Notes: a model not told the origin generated them from the letters alone. A stretch of DNA of 64,000 nt from Pseudoduganella albidiflava (GCF_004322755.1 NZ_CP036401.1:1116001-1180000); one strand, 5' to 3'. Shown: positions 44,393 to 52,787, counted from the first letter of the stretch. Numbers and translations are program-made.

Positions 44393-45780
44393 AGGTGCCG
44401 GGGGTCTCCCGCATGAAGGTCAACACGCACTCGCTGCGTGGCCGGCTGCTGTGGTTCCTGCTGGCGGCGATCACCATGGCGGCGCTGGCGCAGGCGATGA
44501 TCGCCTACCGCAGCGCGCTGCACGATGCGGACCAGATCTTCGACTACCACATGCAGCAGATGGCGCTGGCGCTGCGCTCCGGTGCGCCGCTGGCGAACGC
44601 CCACCATGGCCCCAGCGCCGATCCGGGCAACGACGACATGGTGGTGCAGGTCTGGACGCCGGACGGTATCCAGGTGTTCCGCTCGATTTCCCGCGCCGAG
44701 CTGCCGCAGCGCGCGGTGCTCGGCTTTTCCAACGTGAAGGCCAAGGGCACGGTCTACCGGGTGTACTCGGTGCAGACCAGTAACCAGACGGTGCAGATCG
44801 CCCAGGACATGTCGGTGCGCAAGCGCATGGCCGGCGCGCTGGCGCTGCGCACCGTCGGGCCGATCGCGCTGATGGCGCCGATGCTGATGCTGGTGGTGTG
44901 GTGGGTCGTCAGCGGCTCGCTGGCACCGGTGGCCCGGGTGCGGCGACAGGTCGCCTCGCGCCAGGCGGAGGACCTGTCGCCCGTGTCCGAAGCCGACCTG
45001 CCGGACGAGGTGAAGCCGCTGGTGCACGAACTGAACCTGCTGTTCGGCCGCGTGCGCACGGCGTTCGACGCCCAGCAGCACTTCGTGGCCGATGCCGCCC
45101 ACGAGCTGCGCTCGCCGCTGGCGGCACTCAAGCTGCAGGTACTGAGCCTGGACCGCGCCGAGGATGCCGATGCCCGCAAGCTGGCCATCGCGCGGCTGAC
45201 GGCGGGCATCGAACGGGCCACCCGGCTGGTCGAGCAGCTGCTGGTGCTGGCGCGGCAGGAGGCGGCCGAGCCGAAGATGGACCCGGTCAACCTGGCCGAG
45301 CTGGCGCGGCGCACGCTGGGCGACATGGTGGGCGCCGCGCAGGCACGCGAGATCGACCTGGGCATCCACGAAGTGGCCGAAGCCACCGTGCAGGGCCAGG
45401 CCGACGCGCTGCGCGTGCTGCTGCGTAACCTGGTCGACAACGCCATCAAGTACACGCCTTCCGGCGGCACCGTCGACGTGTCGGTGCGGCATGCGGATGG
45501 CAGCGGCGCCGCCGAGCTGGTCGTCGAGGACAGCGGTCCCGGCATCTCGCCGGAAGAGCGCGAGCGCGTCTTCAGCCGCTTCTACCGCGTGCCCGGCACG
45601 ACCGCGACGGGCAGCGGCCTGGGCCTGGCCATCATCAAGGCGATCGCCGAGCGCCATGGCGCCACGCTGTCGCTGGACGCTTCCGAACGGCTGGGCGGCC
45701 TGCTGGTGCGCGTGACGTTCCCCGGCGCGAAGGCCGCCACCAGCAAGGTCCCCCTGGCCAAGAGCGCGACGACATATTGA
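44389..45780 (+). CDS. Membrane sensor histidine kinase
   Basis: 463 residues. Transmembrane helix 1 (LLWFLLAAITMAALAQAMI), a periplasmic sensor of about 110 residues, transmembrane helix 2 (PIALMAPMLMLVVWWVV), HAMP, HisKA with the phospho-accepting His in FVADAAHELRSPLAA, and HATPase with LRNLVDNAIKYTP, EDSGPGIS and GSGLGLAII. The start overlaps the regulator gene; Met codon 9 (44413) is an alternative start. QseC/PmrB-like architecture. The stop codon is immediately followed by the repeat element at 45781. Confidence 0.94.
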   Translation: MKVPGVSRMKVNTHSLRGRLLWFLLAAITMAALAQAMIAYRSALHDADQIFDYHMQQMALALRSGAPLANAHHGPSADPGNDDMVVQVWTPDGIQVFRSISRAELPQRAVLGFSNVKAKGTVYRVYSVQTSNQTVQIAQDMSVRKRMAGALALRTVGPIALMAPMLMLVVWWVVSGSLAPVARVRRQVASRQAEDLSPVSEADLPDEVKPLVHELNLLFGRVRTAFDAQQHFVADAAHELRSPLAALKLQVLSLDRAEDADARKLAIARLTAGIERATRLVEQLLVLARQEAAEPKMDPVNLAELARRTLGDMVGAAQAREIDLGIHEVAEATVQGQADALRVLLRNLVDNAIKYTPSGGTVDVSVRHADGSGAAELVVEDSGPGISPEERERVFSRFYRVPGTTATGSGLGLAIIKAIAERHGATLSLDASERLGGLLVRVTFPGAKAATSKVPLAKSATTY

Positions 45781-46003
45781 AAGCGCATGCATTCACCCCA
45801 ACGGCAAAGGGCTGGGGTCAGGGAGGAATGCTGGCATGCATGCCAGCATCGTTCCGCAGGCGCGAAGCAGGCTTCGCGAAACCCCTGCTTCACCCCGCCG
45901 GGGCGTAGCCGGGGTTTCAAGGAGCATCGCTCCTTGCCGGCGTAGCGGTACTGGCCTGCAGGCCAGTACTCCTCCCTGACCCCCGAATTTGCACTTGGGG
46001 TGG
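45781..46003. repeat. Long copy of the dispersed element with a hairpin array
   Basis: Ends match the 29.6-kb copy in inverse orientation (41-bp block 45781-45821; 19-bp block 45985-46003). Nested terminal repeats: CACCCCAA/TTGGGGTG and a perfect 14-bp pair GGGGTCAGGGAGGA (45814-45827) with TCCTCCCTGACCCC (45970-45983). Inside are two perfect 22-bp palindromes (45828-45849, 45948-45969), CGCGAAGC/GCTTCGCG (45861-45878), GAAACCCC/GGGGTTTC (45878-45918) and CAAGGAGC/GCTCCTTG (45918-45936). It begins one base after the kinase stop codon and occupies most of the 324-bp gap. Confidence 0.85.
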
Positions 46004-46104
46004 GCTTATACAGGCGGCATCGACCTGTCACCGGTTTTTTGAAGCGGTTGTCCCTGGTGCTGGGCTAGAATGCCCGTATTGACAGACAGCCAACAGGGCG
46101 GCGC

Positions 46105-47226
46105 ATGAAAAGAATCGGTTTCTCGGGCACGCTGGACCCGATCACCAATGGCCACATGTGGGTGATCGGCGAAGCCCGTTCGATCGCGGATGAAGTGATC
46201 GTCTTCCTGTCGCAGAATTCCACCAAGCAGCCCCGTTTCTCGGCCGAGGAACGGCGCGCGATCGTGCTGGAAAGCTGCGCCGAACGCCAGTGGGACAACG
46301 TGCAGGTGTTGATCGTGAAGAGCGACTATACGGCGCGCGTGGCGCGCAAGCATGGCGTCGACTACCTGATCCGCGGCATCCGCACCACGGCCGATTTCGA
46401 TTACGAAAACCTGATCCAGCAGACCAACGTGGAAGTGATCGGCGGCGCCAAGACGCTGTTCGTGATGCCGCCGCGCGACCTGGGCTCGGTCAGCTCCAGC
46501 TTCGTCAAGGCGCTGGAAGGCCCGGTGGGCTGGAACTGGACGACCAAGAAATTCGTGCCGGCGCCGGCCTACCGCGCCTGGATCCTCAGCTGGCTGCACA
46601 AGGAATGGCAGGCGCTGTTCCAGGGCGACGCGGCGCCAGGCTGGTTCGCCCGGCTGACCGGCGCCGACGCCTACGGCGGCGCCACGCGCCATTATCACAA
46701 CCTCGACCACCTGGTGCACGGCCTGGCCGAGATCCGCGCCTGGGCCGCCAACACGGGCGCGACCGCGGCCGACGCGGACCTGGTGCGCGCCGCGTTCTGG
46801 TTCCACGACGCGTACTACGGCCACGGGCCGGGGGCCGTGTCGAACGAGGAAGCCAGCGCGCAGTTGTGGCTCGGCAGCGGCCTGGAACCGGATGCCGGCC
46901 GGGCCGGCGAAGTGGCGACGCTGATCCGCGCCACCGACCACCTGCAGGGCGGCCACGTGGCCCATCCGCTCAAGGAAATCCTGCTGGGCGTGGACCTGGC
47001 GATCCTGGGGCAGGACGAGGAAGTGTACGCCCACTACGCGCGCGGCATCCGCGCCGAATATGGCCACGTGCCCGAGGAGCGCTACGGCAGCCAGCGCGCC
47101 GCCGTGCTCGAACACCTGCGCGGCAAGGCTTATGCCGGCACGCTGTATGCCGACCCATGGTTTGCCGAGCAGTACAACGAACCGGCCATCGTCAACATGA
47201 CGCGCGAGCTGGCGCAGCTGGCCTGA
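46105..47226 (+). CDS. CoaD-like nucleotidyltransferase fused to an HD phosphohydrolase
   Basis: 373 residues, two domains. Residues 1 to about 155 align with phosphopantetheine adenylyltransferase: SGTLDPITNGHMWVI (nucleotide site), STKQPRFSAEERRAI, LIRGIRTTADFDYE (substrate arginines), SVSSSFVKAL. Residues about 170-373 match the predicted metal-dependent HD hydrolases of COG4339: HYHNLDHLVHGL, AAFWFHDAYY, LGVDLAILGQDEEVY. The N-terminal half should transfer AMP to phosphopantetheine (dephospho-CoA synthesis) or act on a related substrate; the HD half has no known substrate. The fusion is unusual, as CoaD is normally a single-domain protein of about 160 residues. Confidence 0.82.
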   Translation: MKRIGFSGTLDPITNGHMWVIGEARSIADEVIVFLSQNSTKQPRFSAEERRAIVLESCAERQWDNVQVLIVKSDYTARVARKHGVDYLIRGIRTTADFDYENLIQQTNVEVIGGAKTLFVMPPRDLGSVSSSFVKALEGPVGWNWTTKKFVPAPAYRAWILSWLHKEWQALFQGDAAPGWFARLTGADAYGGATRHYHNLDHLVHGLAEIRAWAANTGATAADADLVRAAFWFHDAYYGHGPGAVSNEEASAQLWLGSGLEPDAGRAGEVATLIRATDHLQGGHVAHPLKEILLGVDLAILGQDEEVYAHYARGIRAEYGHVPEERYGSQRAAVLEHLRGKAYAGTLYADPWFAEQYNEPAIVNMTRELAQLA

Positions 47227-47230
47227 CACC

Positions 47231-48103
47231 ATGTTCAGCGTGCTCCGGGCAGCCTCCGGGCCGCTGGCGGAAGCGGTGCGCGGATTCGTCGCCGTCTCCA
47301 TGCTGGACCAGCCGTGGCCGCCGCGTGGCGCACCAATCAACCGTTTCCCGGCGATGGTCTACTGCGGTGTCACGATGATCACCGATGGCGAGGTCGCGCT
47401 GCTGGACGATGGCGGATGCCCTGGCCGGATCGCTCCGCACTGGACCGTGTCCGGCCCGCGCACCCGCCCGGTGGCATCGCTGACCCTGGCGCCGCTGCGC
47501 TGCGTCACCGCCATCCTGTATCCGGATGCCTTCCGGCTGTTGACGGGGTGCGAGCCGGCGCGGCTGAAGGACCGCAACGATGCCGGCCAGGCCTGGCTGC
47601 CGGACGAATGGAACGAGTGGCCGGCGGCGCTGCAGGCGCGGGCCAGCCAGCCGGATGCGCAGATCGCGTGGATGGAACAATGGCTGCTGTGCCGCTGGCT
47701 GCCGGTGCGGCCGCGCTGGGACAGGAATATCGGTACCCTGGTGCGGGCGCCCGCCGTGCGCAAGCCGGCGGACGCGGCGCGCGCCATCGGTGTCAGCCAC
47801 CGCCAGTTGCAGCGCCAGGCATTGGCGGCAATCGGCCTGCCGCCCGCCAGGGTGCATCGCCTGCAACGGGCGGAGCAAGCGCTGGGCAGGCTCGCCGGCC
47901 CGCGCGGCGAAGGCGCTCCCTTGCCGCTGGCACGGCTGGCGGCCGACCTGGGTTTCGCCGACCAGCCCCACCTGACCCGCGACATCTGCGACCTGACCGG
48001 CCTGCCGCCGGCGCGGCTGGCCGCGGCGGTCGCGCACGATCCCGACTACTGGGTGTATCGCCTGGATGGCGGCGCTGTCGCTTTTCTTCAAGACACCGGC
48101 TAG
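47231..48103 (+). CDS. AraC family transcriptional regulator
   Basis: 290 residues. The C-terminal AraC-type DNA-binding domain carries two helix-turn-helix motifs (DAARAIGVSHRQLQRQALAA, and RLAADLGFADQPHLTRDICD). The N-terminal part (about 170 residues, with ALLDDGGCPGRIAPHWTVSG) resembles cupin-like sensor domains of DUF6597 type. It starts 4 bp after the CoaD-HD stop and is followed by a glycosyltransferase gene 60 bp on, which may be a target. Confidence 0.88.
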   Translation: MFSVLRAASGPLAEAVRGFVAVSMLDQPWPPRGAPINRFPAMVYCGVTMITDGEVALLDDGGCPGRIAPHWTVSGPRTRPVASLTLAPLRCVTAILYPDAFRLLTGCEPARLKDRNDAGQAWLPDEWNEWPAALQARASQPDAQIAWMEQWLLCRWLPVRPRWDRNIGTLVRAPAVRKPADAARAIGVSHRQLQRQALAAIGLPPARVHRLQRAEQALGRLAGPRGEGAPLPLARLAADLGFADQPHLTRDICDLTGLPPARLAAAVAHDPDYWVYRLDGGAVAFLQDTG

Positions 48104-48163
48104 CAGGAGCGTGGAGGATGTCGTCCGCCCGCACCGGGCGGATGACAGCAATGAGGACCACGC

Positions 48164-49411
48164 ATGAAATTCACCTTCCTGACTTACGGCACCGAGGGCG
48201 ACACCCGGCCGCTGGTGGCGCTCGCGCAGGCGCTGGCCGCGCACGGGCACCAGGTGCACCTGCTGGCCGATCGCTCGGCCGGCGCCAGCGCCCAGGCCCG
48301 CGGCATCGGCTTCACGCCTCTGGCGGGCGATATCCGGCAAGCCCTGGCGCCGCATGGCTCGCTGGGCCGCGTGGTGCGGCAGGGGGCCAATCTCGACAAG
48401 ATCACGCGGGCCTTCGCCGCCATCGCCAGCGGCCATACGGTCGAATGGATGCGCGCCGCGCGCGAGGCGGCCGAAGGCAGCGATGCGCTGGTGTTTTCCG
48501 GCCTGGCCAGCTATGCCGGCCTGGCCGTGGCCGAGGGACTCGACCTGCCTTGTGTCGGCGCCGGGCTGTGGCCGATGACACCCACCGGCGACTTCCCGTC
48601 CGTGTTCCTGCGCCAGCGGCGCTGGCCTCGCTGGGCCAACCGGGCTTCCCACCGCCTGTTCGCGGGACTGGCCTGGTCATCCTTCCGGGACAATATCAAC
48701 CATGGCAGGCACGCCGTGTTCGGCCAGCCGCCCGTGACGAGGATGTGGAGCGGTTATCCGGTCCTGTACGGCTGCTCGCCGACGCTGCTGCCGGAACCAG
48801 CCGACTGGCCGGGCGAAGTGGAAGTGTGCGGCGCCTGGCATGCCGCCGACCGCGCATGGCGCCCGCCGCCAGCGCTGGCCGCGTTCCTGGAGCAGGGCGA
48901 GCCGCCGGCCTATATCGGCTTCGGCAGCATGGCGGGGTTCGACACGCGCACGCTCCGCCACGCCATCGTCGAGGCGGTGGGCGGGCGCCGCGCGCTGTTC
49001 TATCCTGGCTGGAGCGGCATCGACGCGGCCGGATTGCCAGCCAATTTCCACGTGCTGGACGATACCCCGCACGACTGGCTGTTCCCGCGTACCTCGGTCA
49101 TCGTGCACCACGGCGGCGCTGGTACAAGCCACGCCGCCGCGCGCTCCGGCGTGCCTTCCGTGGTCGTGCCGTTTGCCGGCGACCAGTTCTTCTGGGCCGA
49201 CCGGCTGGCCCGCCTCGGCATCGCCGGCGTCTGCCCGGCGCCGCGCAAGCTCGACAGCGCCATGCTGCGCGGCCTGATGGACCGGGCCGCCGGCCTGCGC
49301 GACAACGCGCGCGTGGTCGCGGCCCGGATGGCTGTCGAGGACGGCGTGCGCGCGGCCCGGCACCGCCTGCTGGGCGGGGTGGCGAAACACCTCGCGCCGG
49401 CGGAAAGATGA
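48164..49411 (+). CDS. UDP-glycosyltransferase-like protein (GT1/GT28 type)
   Basis: 415 residues. N-terminal Rossmann half begins FTFLTYGTEGDTRPLVALAQ with HQVHLLADRS; C-terminal half has the donor-binding signature HHGGAGTSHAAARSGVPSVV and PFAGDQFFWADRL. It resembles MurG/UGT and sterol- or macrolide-type glucosyltransferases that glycosylate lipids or small molecules. No signal peptide. The acceptor is unknown; it may be regulated by the adjacent AraC protein. Confidence 0.88.
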   Translation: MKFTFLTYGTEGDTRPLVALAQALAAHGHQVHLLADRSAGASAQARGIGFTPLAGDIRQALAPHGSLGRVVRQGANLDKITRAFAAIASGHTVEWMRAAREAAEGSDALVFSGLASYAGLAVAEGLDLPCVGAGLWPMTPTGDFPSVFLRQRRWPRWANRASHRLFAGLAWSSFRDNINHGRHAVFGQPPVTRMWSGYPVLYGCSPTLLPEPADWPGEVEVCGAWHAADRAWRPPPALAAFLEQGEPPAYIGFGSMAGFDTRTLRHAIVEAVGGRRALFYPGWSGIDAAGLPANFHVLDDTPHDWLFPRTSVIVHHGGAGTSHAAARSGVPSVVVPFAGDQFFWADRLARLGIAGVCPAPRKLDSAMLRGLMDRAAGLRDNARVVAARMAVEDGVRAARHRLLGGVAKHLAPAER

Positions 49412-49490
49412 CCTTGCACAGCCGGGCCGTGCGGCTTGCCCAGCGCACCGGCGCGTGCCGTGGCCGCCGGCGCTGGCGCGATGCCGGGTC

Positions 49491-50339
49491 TTACCCCTGC
49501 GGCACCGGGCGCACGGCCTCTACCCATTTCTCGGGCGTGCAGCTCGACCAGAGCGTGTTGGGAGCATAGAACATCGCCGGCCTGGCGCGCGCGATCTGCA
49601 GGAAGGAGGGCTGCTGCAGGGCCTGGATCTTGCCGTCATTGACGAGGAATTCCACCGAATACTTGGGATACGCCATGACGATCCCTTGCTCGAGGAACGT
49701 CAGGTCCTGTGGCCGCAACACATCGGCCAGGCGCTGTTCGGAATCGCCCGGCACCAGTTCGCCAAGTTCTTCGAGCATGTCTTCGTCGAACTCGCGCTGC
49801 CGGTGATCGCTGCGCGCCTTGGACAATACCTTGACGACCTTGAACGGATTGGTGCCCATTTCAACCAGTGCCTTGACCTGGCCGATGGCCGGGTTCTCCA
49901 GCACGGCCTTGATGCTCTTCATCGTGGACTGTCCACTGAATTGCAGTGCGACGTCCGGCGCGGGCTGCGCCGCCCGAACCAGCGACTCGGCCCATCGGCC
50001 CGCTTCCTGGGCCCAGTAATGATGCCGCGCCGTGGCGTAACCCCGGCAGGAATAGAACGCTTCCGCCTGCGCACGGGTCAGCGTGCCGTACAGCTTGCCG
50101 TCCTTGAAGACCACGCCGCCGGTCGGCCCGTCCGTCAGGCCCACGTAGCTGACCGTGCCGCCGTTCGAAGTCAGCACTTCGAAACGCTCCGTGGCGGCTT
50201 CCTCGGGAATACTGCGAATGACCGTGCGCGCGTCGCTCAGGGCGGTGATGTGCAGCGACCCCGGCCGGCTTTCCGGTTCTTCGGCCCGCACAGCGGTGGT
50301 GGCAAGCAGGAATAATGTGATGGCGGTGACTGTACGCAT
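49491..50339 (-). CDS. Secreted protein of unknown function
   Basis: 282 residues, not recognised. A clear signal peptide (MRTVTAITLFLLATTAVRA) and a soluble domain with three cysteines (YSCRGY, SSCTPEK), several aromatic-rich strands and a helical middle section (VKALVEMGTNPFKVVKVLSK). It probably acts in the periplasm or outside. Convergent with the glycosyltransferase; its upstream region contains the 14-bp tandem repeat at 50370-50411. Confidence 0.75.
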   Translation of the reverse strand: MRTVTAITLFLLATTAVRAEEPESRPGSLHITALSDARTVIRSIPEEAATERFEVLTSNGGTVSYVGLTDGPTGGVVFKDGKLYGTLTRAQAEAFYSCRGYATARHHYWAQEAGRWAESLVRAAQPAPDVALQFSGQSTMKSIKAVLENPAIGQVKALVEMGTNPFKVVKVLSKARSDHRQREFDEDMLEELGELVPGDSEQRLADVLRPQDLTFLEQGIVMAYPKYSVEFLVNDGKIQALQQPSFLQIARARPAMFYAPNTLWSSCTPEKWVEAVRPVPQG

Positions 50340-50369
50340 GGAATTCTTTTCGGGAAAAGCCGTGATTGT

Positions 50370-50411
50370 AAAACTATTACATTAAAACTATTGCATTAAA
50401 ACCATTACTTT
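50370..50411. repeat. Three tandem 14-bp AT-rich repeats in a divergent promoter region
   Basis: Units AAAACTATTACATT (50370), AAAACTATTGCATT (50384) and AAAACCATTACTTT (50398). They lie 31 bases upstream of the minus-strand secreted protein start and 130 bases before the LprI gene. Regular spacing suggests a multimeric operator or an expanding repeat. Confidence 0.7.
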
Positions 50412-50541
50412 CGGAAGAGATCGACGCGGATGACTTCCTGCTCCCGGTTTGCCAAACAGTTTTCATTATGATAATTTCCCGCCCTTGCGCGGGTCCGCAG
50501 CGCCGGTGGCGGCGCAGGGCCCGCCGCATGCCGAGGAAAAC

Positions 50542-50913
50542 ATGAAACGCTTATTACTTGCTGTCCTGCTGTCCGCATCGGGCGCCGCCCTGGCCAATTC
50601 CGCCTGCGACAAGCCGAAAAACGATTTCGATGGCCTGTACTGCCTGAACAAGGTGTACCAGGAAGCCGACCGCGAACTGAACGACAACTACCAGAAGCTC
50701 TCCGGCAAGCTTGATGCCGATGGCAAGAAGGCTCTGAAGAAAGGCCAGCTCGCATGGATCCGTTCCCGCAACGAATCCTGCTCCAAGCTGGAACCCGGCC
50801 ACTTCTTCGTCGACCTGCAATGCGCCACCGATACCACGATTTCGCGCGCCCAGTTCCTGCAGGACCGCGTGCGCGAATGCGTCAGCTCGGGCTGCCAGAA
50901 CAGCAAGCTGTAA
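50542..50913 (+). CDS. Lysozyme inhibitor LprI / DUF1311 family protein
   Basis: 123 residues. Signal peptide (MKRLLLAVLLSASGAALA) and a small disulfide-rich helical domain (CDKPKNDFDGLYCLNKVYQE, KGQLAWIRSRNESCS) with six cysteines, as in DUF1311 proteins, some of which inhibit lysozyme. GCCGAGGAAAAC is the ribosome binding site. Periplasmic location inferred. Confidence 0.85.
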   Translation: MKRLLLAVLLSASGAALANSACDKPKNDFDGLYCLNKVYQEADRELNDNYQKLSGKLDADGKKALKKGQLAWIRSRNESCSKLEPGHFFVDLQCATDTTISRAQFLQDRVRECVSSGCQNSKL

Positions 50914-50949
50914 GGCACCGCCTGGGTGGCCCCACCTTTCCCGGGCCGC

Positions 50950-51720
50950 TCATGCGGGTTCCAGGCACACCAGCTTGCACTCCTGCTGCGCGGCGACCAG
51001 CAGCGTGGTTTGCAGGAAGCGCAGCACGCCGCGCTCGGGGTGGTGGAATACCCGCTGCCCGCCTTCGCGATGCAGCACCGCCTGCTCCTTCCAATGGCGC
51101 GCGAAGAGCTCGCTTTTCATCGACAGTTCGTCGATCAATTCCAGGAACACCGCATCGTGCGGACAACGGCTGTAGTCGGCACGGAACTCGGCGACCAGTC
51201 GCCGGGACCGTTCCGGCCAGTCCGCGATCAGGTCCTGGGCAAGCGGCGAGAGAAACACGAACCGCATCAGGTTGCGGTCAGCCGTCCCGTCATCCAGCCA
51301 GCCGCTGAACAGCCCGGCGGCCGGGACATTCCAGGCCCTGGCCGTCCAGGTCCGGTCGAGGAGGTAGGCCGGGACGGTGACCAGCGATGGCAGGGTCAGC
51401 AGGCTGCCGGGCAGGTCGGCGTGGGCGGTGGCCGGGGCGGGATCGCGCTTTTGCGCCAGGTCGAACATCGAGGCGCGCTCGGCCGAGGTCAGCCGCAACG
51501 CATCGGCCAGGCGGGCCAGTGCGGCGGCGGATGCCGCGACATCGCGCCCCTGTTCCAACCACGTGATCCAGGTAACGCTGACGCCGGCCGCATCGGCCAG
51601 TTCCTCGCGCCGCAGGCCGGGCGTGCGGCGCCGGCCGAATGCCTTGGCCGGTGGGGGCAGGCGCTCGCGGTGGGCGCGGATGAAGGTACCGAGCAGGTGG
51701 CGGGGATCGGGCTGGGTCAT
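50950..51720 (-). CDS. XRE-type regulator with a MmyB-like ligand domain
   Basis: 256 residues. N-terminal helix-turn-helix (GLRREELADAAGVSVTWITW) then the MmyB-like domain (TAERASMFDLAQ, VPAYLLDRTWTARAWN, NLMRFVFL), a PAS-like fold that binds small molecules such as fatty acids in studied members. Such regulators usually control a neighbouring gene; here a methyltransferase is divergent, with starts 177 bp apart. Confidence 0.9.
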   Translation of the reverse strand: MTQPDPRHLLGTFIRAHRERLPPPAKAFGRRRTPGLRREELADAAGVSVTWITWLEQGRDVAASAAALARLADALRLTSAERASMFDLAQKRDPAPATAHADLPGSLLTLPSLVTVPAYLLDRTWTARAWNVPAAGLFSGWLDDGTADRNLMRFVFLSPLAQDLIADWPERSRRLVAEFRADYSRCPHDAVFLELIDELSMKSELFARHWKEQAVLHREGGQRVFHHPERGVLRFLQTTLLVAAQQECKLVCLEPA

Positions 51721-51897
51721 GGGGAAGGGGGCGTGGCGGGCTGGTTCATGGGAGGATGGCGAATGGGGGCATGGTGCACGGGAGGCTGGTCAACGGGACT
51801 ATTGTTCGTGGGACCATTTATACCAGGATAAATTGCCATCTTGTACCAGTTAAAGGACGTGGACACAATGGTCTTCCCACTGACCCAGGAGTCCATC

Positions 51898-52671
51898 ATG
51901 AACGCCCCCAGCCACAACGATATCGTCGACAGCCAGTTCAGCCCGCAGGCGCATGCCTATCTCACCAGCGCGGTCCATGCCAGCGGCGCGGACCTGGAGC
52001 GGATGGCCAGCCTGGTGGGCCTGCGTCCGGAAGCGGTCGCGCTGGACATGGGGTGCGGCGGCGGCCATGCCACGTTCCACCTGGCGCCGCTGGTGGGCAA
52101 GGTGGTCGCCTGCGATCTCTCCGAGCCGATGCTGCGTGTGGTGGCCGGGGAGGCCGACCGCCGCGGGTTCGGCAATGTCGTCACCAAGCGCAGCGCCGCG
52201 GAGTCGCTGCCATGTCCTTCTGCATCCTTCGATGTGGCGGTGACCCGGTACAGCGCACACCACTGGCGCGACGTGCCCGCCGGCCTCGCGCAGATGCGCC
52301 GCGCACTGAAGCCGGGCGGCATGGCCATCTTCATGGACGTCGTCACGCCCGGCATGCCGCTGCTCGACACGTGGCTGCAAAGCCTGGAACTGCTGCGCGA
52401 CCCTTCGCACGTGCGCAACGCCTCGCTGGATGAATGGCGCACGGCCCTGGCCGCCGCCGGCTTCGCTGTCGGCGAGGTGACGACCTTCCGGCTGCGCCTG
52501 GAGTTCGCGTCATGGGTGGAGCGGATGAAGACGCCGGAAGCGCACGTCGCTGCCATCCGTTCGCTGCAGCGGCGCGCCGGGACGGAGGTGCGGGAGTATT
52601 TCGCCATCGAGGAGGATGGCAGCTTCACGGTGGATACGATGCTGATCGTCGGGCATGCCGAAAACCGGTGA
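51898..52671 (+). CDS. Class I SAM-dependent methyltransferase
   Basis: 257 residues from ATG 51898, chosen because AGGAGTCCATC precedes it; ATG 51868 would add ten residues. SAM-binding motif I VALDMGCGGGHAT, acidic motif II ACDLSEPML and the ALKPGGMAIFMD segment identify the UbiE/COQ5-like class. The substrate is unknown. Probable target of the divergent MmyB-type regulator. The last codons and stop lie inside a repeat element (52661 onward). Confidence 0.9.
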   Translation: MNAPSHNDIVDSQFSPQAHAYLTSAVHASGADLERMASLVGLRPEAVALDMGCGGGHATFHLAPLVGKVVACDLSEPMLRVVAGEADRRGFGNVVTKRSAAESLPCPSASFDVAVTRYSAHHWRDVPAGLAQMRRALKPGGMAIFMDVVTPGMPLLDTWLQSLELLRDPSHVRNASLDEWRTALAAAGFAVGEVTTFRLRLEFASWVERMKTPEAHVAAIRSLQRRAGTEVREYFAIEEDGSFTVDTMLIVGHAENR

Positions 52672-52760
52672 CAGGCTCCAATTTCCAAAAAACGGTGACA
52701 GGCTCCAATTTCCGGGAAATATTTCCCAATAAATGGTGACTGTCACCGTTTTTCGTTTTT
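52661..52760. repeat. Composite GTGACAGGCTCC repeat overlapping a gene end
   Basis: GGTGACAGGCTCCAATTTCC occurs twice (52667-52686 and 52694-52713, 27 bp apart), followed by GGGAAATATTTCCC (52714-52727), a perfect palindrome, and GGTGACTGTCACC (52735-52747). The first copy supplies the stop codon of the methyltransferase. The GGAAATATTTCC spacer recurs in the elements at 55751-55917. Confidence 0.8.
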
Positions 52761-52787
52761 CACTGCTGCCGGTACCCGCGTGGCAAG

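Noticed and set aside
45781..46003. Possible integron attC array or insertion sequence
   Set aside because: No integrase or transposase frame and no typical attC core sites; the palindromes do not share a common unit. Kept as an unassigned repeat element.
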